DNA of 18,530 nt from an uncultured Eggerthella sp. (GTDB taxonomy: Bacteria > Actinomycetota > Coriobacteriia > Coriobacteriales > Eggerthellaceae), in NCBI GenBank assembly GCA_900547965.1, contig URJE01000027.1, positions 1-18,530 on the forward strand, given 5' to 3'. Below the pieces are notes generated by a model. That model saw only the letters and a list, made by a program, of their open reading frames with translations. It ran no database searches and was not told the DNA's origin. Shown piece after piece: positions 15,219 to 18,530 of this stretch. Each line of letters opens with the position of its first letter. Positions within the stretch are counted from its first letter, which is position 1. Both the position numbers and the translations under genes were made by a program.

Positions 15219-15790
15219 TACGTTCCTTATATTTCCTTGTATAGTCGCAATTCAACATTGCATTTTTGTAACATTCATGGGTCGTATTTGACCAATTATT
15301 AACAATGCTACCCTACGTGCGCCCTCCTAGTGGTTGCAAACTGGATGCTTTCAATAATTTCCTGCTATTTCGCTTGTTTTGCCCATCGTTTCTCTTCGGA
15401 TGTTGCATTTTTCAGTCGGATTAGTGTGGGATTTTGCCAGGGTGAGTTCAGTCGAACTAGCGTGCGATCTTTGCCGGGGGTGAGGGCGCGAGTGCTTTGC
15501 CTGGTTGATGTCGCGGGGCTCTGTGCTGCTTGGCCTGAACGGCTTCGAAGGCGCACGCGTCTTGCGCAAGATATGCTCCGTTGCGACGCGGGCGGCATAC
15601 TGGCGTTTTGCCCACTTTGTCTCGGCTTTTTTCGCTTGCCGTATCTGCGAGCGCTCTTGCCCTCATTCCATCGCCGCACCAGCTGCACTGCGGTATCATG
15701 ATAGGAACTGTTTCAAAAGAGCTTTGAAGTGCATTTTGCGTTCAAACAAGCAGGAAAAGGCACCCAGCATAATAAAGAAGGGTAGGATTC
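15219..15790. other. Divergent intergenic region between pit and purL
   Basis: This 572-nt stretch must hold the promoters of both flanking genes. The AT-rich part near pit (15219-15310) includes a minus-strand TATACA-like box close to the pit start. The middle contains the tandem repeat at 15411-15484. Near purL there is an inverted repeat TTCAAA-N5-TTTGAA (15712-15728). Frames here (for example 15330-15701) have no ribosome site, no recognisable product and cross the repeats, so I see no gene. Confidence 0.65.
15411..15484 (+). repeat. Two-copy degenerate tandem repeat, about 37 bp unit
   Basis: Copy 1 (15411-15446) and copy 2 (15447-15484) directly abut. Both begin TTCAGTCG, share the frame of TAG-GTG-GAT in the middle, and end in TTTGCC plus a G-rich stretch and GTGAG. 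They differ at a handful of substitutions and a small length change. The unit does not occur elsewhere in the window. Confidence 0.85.
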
Positions 15791-18530
15791 ATGGTTTCTC
15801 GCATTTATGTTGAGAAAAAGCCCGGTTTCGATGTCGAGGCGGGGCAGCTCTTGCACGAGCTGCAGACGATTTTGGGCGTGAAGGCACTTACGGGTTTGCG
15901 CCTTGTTAACCGCTATGATGTCGAGGGCATTTCCGATGAGCTGTTCAAGCAGTGCATCCCCGTGGTATTCAGCGAGCCCCAGGTAGATACATCTTGCGAA
16001 AGCTGCCCCGAGGTTGAGGCTGCCCTGAAGGGCGAAAGCCCTGCGGGCCAGACGGTTTTCGCCATTGAGTTCCTTCCCGGTCAGTTCGATCAGCGCGCTG
16101 ATTCTGCAAGCGAATGCATCCAGCTCATCAGCCAGGGCGAACGCCCCGCAGTCCGCAGTGCCAAAGTGTATGTGTTAGAGGGCGAGCTTTCCGAGGCGGA
16201 TGTTGCTGCCATCAAGCATTACGTTATCAATCCAGTTGAAGCGCGCGAAGCTGCGCTCGAGGCGCGCGAAACGCTTGAAATGCAGGTGCCCGAGCCCGAA
16301 CCGGTAGAGGTTATCGAGGGCTTCACCGAGCTCGACAACGCTGGTCTTGCCCAGTTCCGCGAAGAGCGCGGTCTTGCCATGGACCAAGCGGATATCGAAT
16401 TCTTCCAGGCTCATTTCAAAGAAATCGGACGCAACCCCACCATCACCGAGGTTCGCGTTGTCGACACGTACTGGTCCGATCATTGTCGCCATACCACATT
16501 CGGCACCGAACTTACCGACGTCAAGATCGACGACGAAACGGTTCAGCTCGCATTCCAGAAGTATCTCGCTATGCGCTCTGAGCTGGGCCGCGAGCATAAG
16601 CCGGTATGCCTGATGGACATGGGCACCATTGGCGCCAAGTACCTGCGCGCACATGGCGGCCTTCAGGGGCTCGACGAGTCCGACGAAGTTAATGCCTGCA
16701 CAGTAAAGTGCAAAGTCGACGTTGACGGCGAAGAGCAGGATTGGCTGTTCCTGTTCAAAAATGAAACCCATAACCATCCCACGGAAATCGAGCCTTTCGG
16801 TGGCGCAGCAACGTGCGTGGGCGGCGCTATCCGCGACCCTCTTTCGGGCCGCAGCTATGTATATCAGGCTATGCGCGTAACCGGCGCAGGTGACCCGACC
16901 GTCCCCGTTTCCGAAACGCTTGAAGGCAAGCTTCCCCAGCGCAAGCTGGTTACCACCGCTGCTGCTGGCTACTCTTCTTACGGCAACCAGATCGGTCTTG
17001 CCACTGGTCAGGTTCACGAGCTGTATCATCCGGGCTATGTTGCCAAGCGCATGGAAGTGGGCGCGGTAGTGGGCGCAACGCCCGCCAACCATGTCCGTCG
17101 CGAAGAGCCTGCTCCGGGCGATAAGATCGTTCTGCTGGGTGGTCGCACTGGTCGCGATGGCATCGGTGGCGCAACCGGCTCTTCCAAGACGCAGAACGTT
17201 GAAAGCGTGGAAAAGTCCGGTGCGGAAGTGCAGAAGGGCAATGCCCCGGTAGAGCGTAAGATCCAGCGTTTGTTCCGTCGCGGTGAGGCATGCCGTCTTA
17301 TCAAGCGATGCAACGACTTCGGCGCTGGTGGTGTTTCCGTTTCCATCGGCGAGCTGTGCGACGGCCTGCTCATCGACCTGAATGCTGTCCCTAAGAAGTA
17401 CGAGGGCTTGGACGGCACCGAGCTTGCAATTTCCGAAAGCCAGGAGCGCATGTCGTGCGCTCTTGCCGCAGAAGACGTCGAAGAATTCATCGGCTATGCG
17501 CACGAGGAAAACCTTGAGGCAACGGTTGTTGCCACGGTGACCGAGGAAAAGCGTTTGCGCATGGAATGGAACGGCGATGCAATCGTAGATATCAGCCGTG
17601 CTTTCCTTGATACCAATGGCGCCCCGAAGTATCAGGATGTTCACGTTCAGGCGGGCGAGTCGTATGCCCCCGCATGGGAAGGCTCCACGCTCGAAGAGCG
17701 CATGACATCGCTGGTCACCGACCAGAACGTCTGCTCGAACAAGGGCTTGGGCGAGCGTTTCGACTCCACTATCGGCGCAGCTACCGTGCTTATGCCCTTC
17801 GGCGGCAAGCGTCAGCTCACGCCTTCGCAGGCCATGGTTGCCAAGTTCCCCGTAGACGGCGAAACCACCACGGCAAGCGCTATGGCTTGGGGCTTCAATC
17901 CGTATCTTTCCGAGAAGAACCAGTTCAAGGGTGCCTATCTTGCTGTTGTGGAAAGCGTGGCGCGTCTGGTTGCCACAGGCTTTACCCGTGAATCGGCCTA
18001 CCTTTCCCTGCAGGAGTACTTCGAGCGCTTGCGCGATATCCCCGAGCGTTGGGGCAAGCCCACCGCTTCCGTTCTGGGCGCTTTGATGGCTCAGGTGGAT
18101 TTGGGTATCGGCGCCATTGGCGGTAAGGACTCCATGTCGGGCAGCTTCGAAGAAGGCGAAACCGAAATCCACGTTCCGCCTACGCTTATCAGCTTTGCGG
18201 TTTCCACCGGCTCTATCGACCGCGTGGTTTCTCCTGAGTTCAAGCGCGCTGGGTCGCGCATCGTCAGCATCGCACCCGCATTCTACGATATGGATTCTCT
18301 GGTCCCCGAAGCGGACGGCATGAATGCCGCATTTAGCCTGGTTGAAACGCTTATCGGCGAAGGCAAGGTTTCCGCTGCGGCAACGTTGGGTTACGGCTGC
18401 GCTGCCGAGGCTCTGTTCAAGATGGGCGTTGGCAATGGCGTGGGCGTAAAGCTTTCCGACGAAGTTGAGGCAGACGACCTGTTCAGCTTGGCTTACGGCA
18501 GCTTCATCGTTGAGCTTGCCGAGGGTGCTG
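15791..18530 (+). CDS. purL: Phosphoribosylformylglycinamidine synthase, large type (5' part)
   Basis: Fourth step of purine synthesis: converts FGAR, glutamine and ATP to FGAM. The first 913 codons are present; the frame runs off the right edge without a stop. Seen: an N-terminal PurS-like region (about 1-150), a linker, then the synthase core with SDHCRHTTF (229-237) and NETHNHPT (324-331). GGRTGRDGIGGATGSS and NDFGAGGVSVSIGEL follow, then ISESQERM and a second AIR-synthase-like half with GAIGGKDSMSG. This is the long single-chain clade II form, normally about 1,240 residues with a C-terminal glutaminase domain that would lie beyond the window. The ATG at 15791 follows AGAAGGGTAGG. It is divergent from pit; no purine riboswitch is recognisable upstream. 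Confidence 0.96.
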   Translation, partial: MVSRIYVEKKPGFDVEAGQLLHELQTILGVKALTGLRLVNRYDVEGISDELFKQCIPVVFSEPQVDTSCESCPEVEAALKGESPAGQTVFAIEFLPGQFDQRADSASECIQLISQGERPAVRSAKVYVLEGELSEADVAAIKHYVINPVEAREAALEARETLEMQVPEPEPVEVIEGFTELDNAGLAQFREERGLAMDQADIEFFQAHFKEIGRNPTITEVRVVDTYWSDHCRHTTFGTELTDVKIDDETVQLAFQKYLAMRSELGREHKPVCLMDMGTIGAKYLRAHGGLQGLDESDEVNACTVKCKVDVDGEEQDWLFLFKNETHNHPTEIEPFGGAATCVGGAIRDPLSGRSYVYQAMRVTGAGDPTVPVSETLEGKLPQRKLVTTAAAGYSSYGNQIGLATGQVHELYHPGYVAKRMEVGAVVGATPANHVRREEPAPGDKIVLLGGRTGRDGIGGATGSSKTQNVESVEKSGAEVQKGNAPVERKIQRLFRRGEACRLIKRCNDFGAGGVSVSIGELCDGLLIDLNAVPKKYEGLDGTELAISESQERMSCALAAEDVEEFIGYAHEENLEATVVATVTEEKRLRMEWNGDAIVDISRAFLDTNGAPKYQDVHVQAGESYAPAWEGSTLEERMTSLVTDQNVCSNKGLGERFDSTIGAATVLMPFGGKRQLTPSQAMVAKFPVDGETTTASAMAWGFNPYLSEKNQFKGAYLAVVESVARLVATGFTRESAYLSLQEYFERLRDIPERWGKPTASVLGALMAQVDLGIGAIGGKDSMSGSFEEGETEIHVPPTLISFAVSTGSIDRVVSPEFKRAGSRIVSIAPAFYDMDSLVPEADGMNAAFSLVETLIGEGKVSAAATLGYGCAAEALFKMGVGNGVGVKLSDEVEADDLFSLAYGSFIVELAEGA

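Noticed and set aside
15411..15484. CRISPR array
   Set aside because: The two repeat copies abut with no spacer, are degenerate, and no cas genes are nearby.
15330..15813. Forward frames in the pit-purL intergenic region
   Set aside because: They cross the tandem repeat, lack ribosome sites, are Cys/Arg-rich without pattern, and one overlaps the purL start.
16175..18172. 665-codon antisense frame across purL
   Set aside because: The opposite strand encodes unmistakable PurL with its catalytic motifs; the antisense product matches no family known to me.

Overview
The window looks like chromosomal DNA from a mid-GC Gram-positive actinobacterium, most likely a member of the Coriobacteriia (Eggerthella/Slackia-like). 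The grounds are a tRNA-Trp T-box leader on a complete trp operon, strong purine-rich Shine-Dalgarno sequences, a stand-alone bacterial Elp3, a long clade-II type PurL and a Ser/Gly-tailed membrane protein. The taxon is inferred; no rRNA or other decisive marker is present.

Layout. Positions 1-117 may hold the 3' end of an unidentified gene. A probable promoter (114-142) and a T-box riboswitch (about 150-465, specifier TGG at 273-275) lead into trpE-trpG-trpD-trpC-trpF-trpB-trpA (497-7251). The genes are tightly packed: ATGA overlaps at trpE/trpG and trpC/trpF, a stop directly abutting a GTG start at trpD/trpC, and an 8-nt overlap at trpB/trpA. A strong terminator (7349-7382) closes the operon. 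The seven enzymes convert chorismate to tryptophan, and the leader couples transcription to uncharged tRNA-Trp.

Downstream on the + strand are three small units. The first is a membrane protein with a cytosolic loop carrying three similar Thr motifs and a low-complexity Ser/Gly tail (7631-8611). The second is a 113-residue three-helix membrane protein (8754-9095). The third is a MarR-like regulator (9478-10071), preceded by a 380-nt stretch with a terminator and non-coding or decayed sequence. A bidirectional terminator (10139-10174) separates the regulator from a convergent minus-strand set.

The minus-strand set, read right to left, is a PiT-type phosphate permease (15218-14169), Elp3 tRNA-modifying radical SAM/acetyltransferase (14092-12137) and oligoendopeptidase F (12017-10194). 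elp3 has a TATAAT box only 7 nt before its ATG and no Shine-Dalgarno, so it is probably leaderless. A 572-nt intergenic region (15219-15790) separates pit from the divergent purL and holds a degenerate tandem repeat of about 37 bp. purL (15791 onward) runs off the right edge.

Most of the window is housekeeping metabolism, and I found no convincing new multi-gene system. The items most worth a second look are the leaderless elp3 and the lone Elp3 itself, the tandem repeat, the Thr-motif/Ser-Gly membrane protein, and the Glu in place of the usual catalytic Asp in TrpA.
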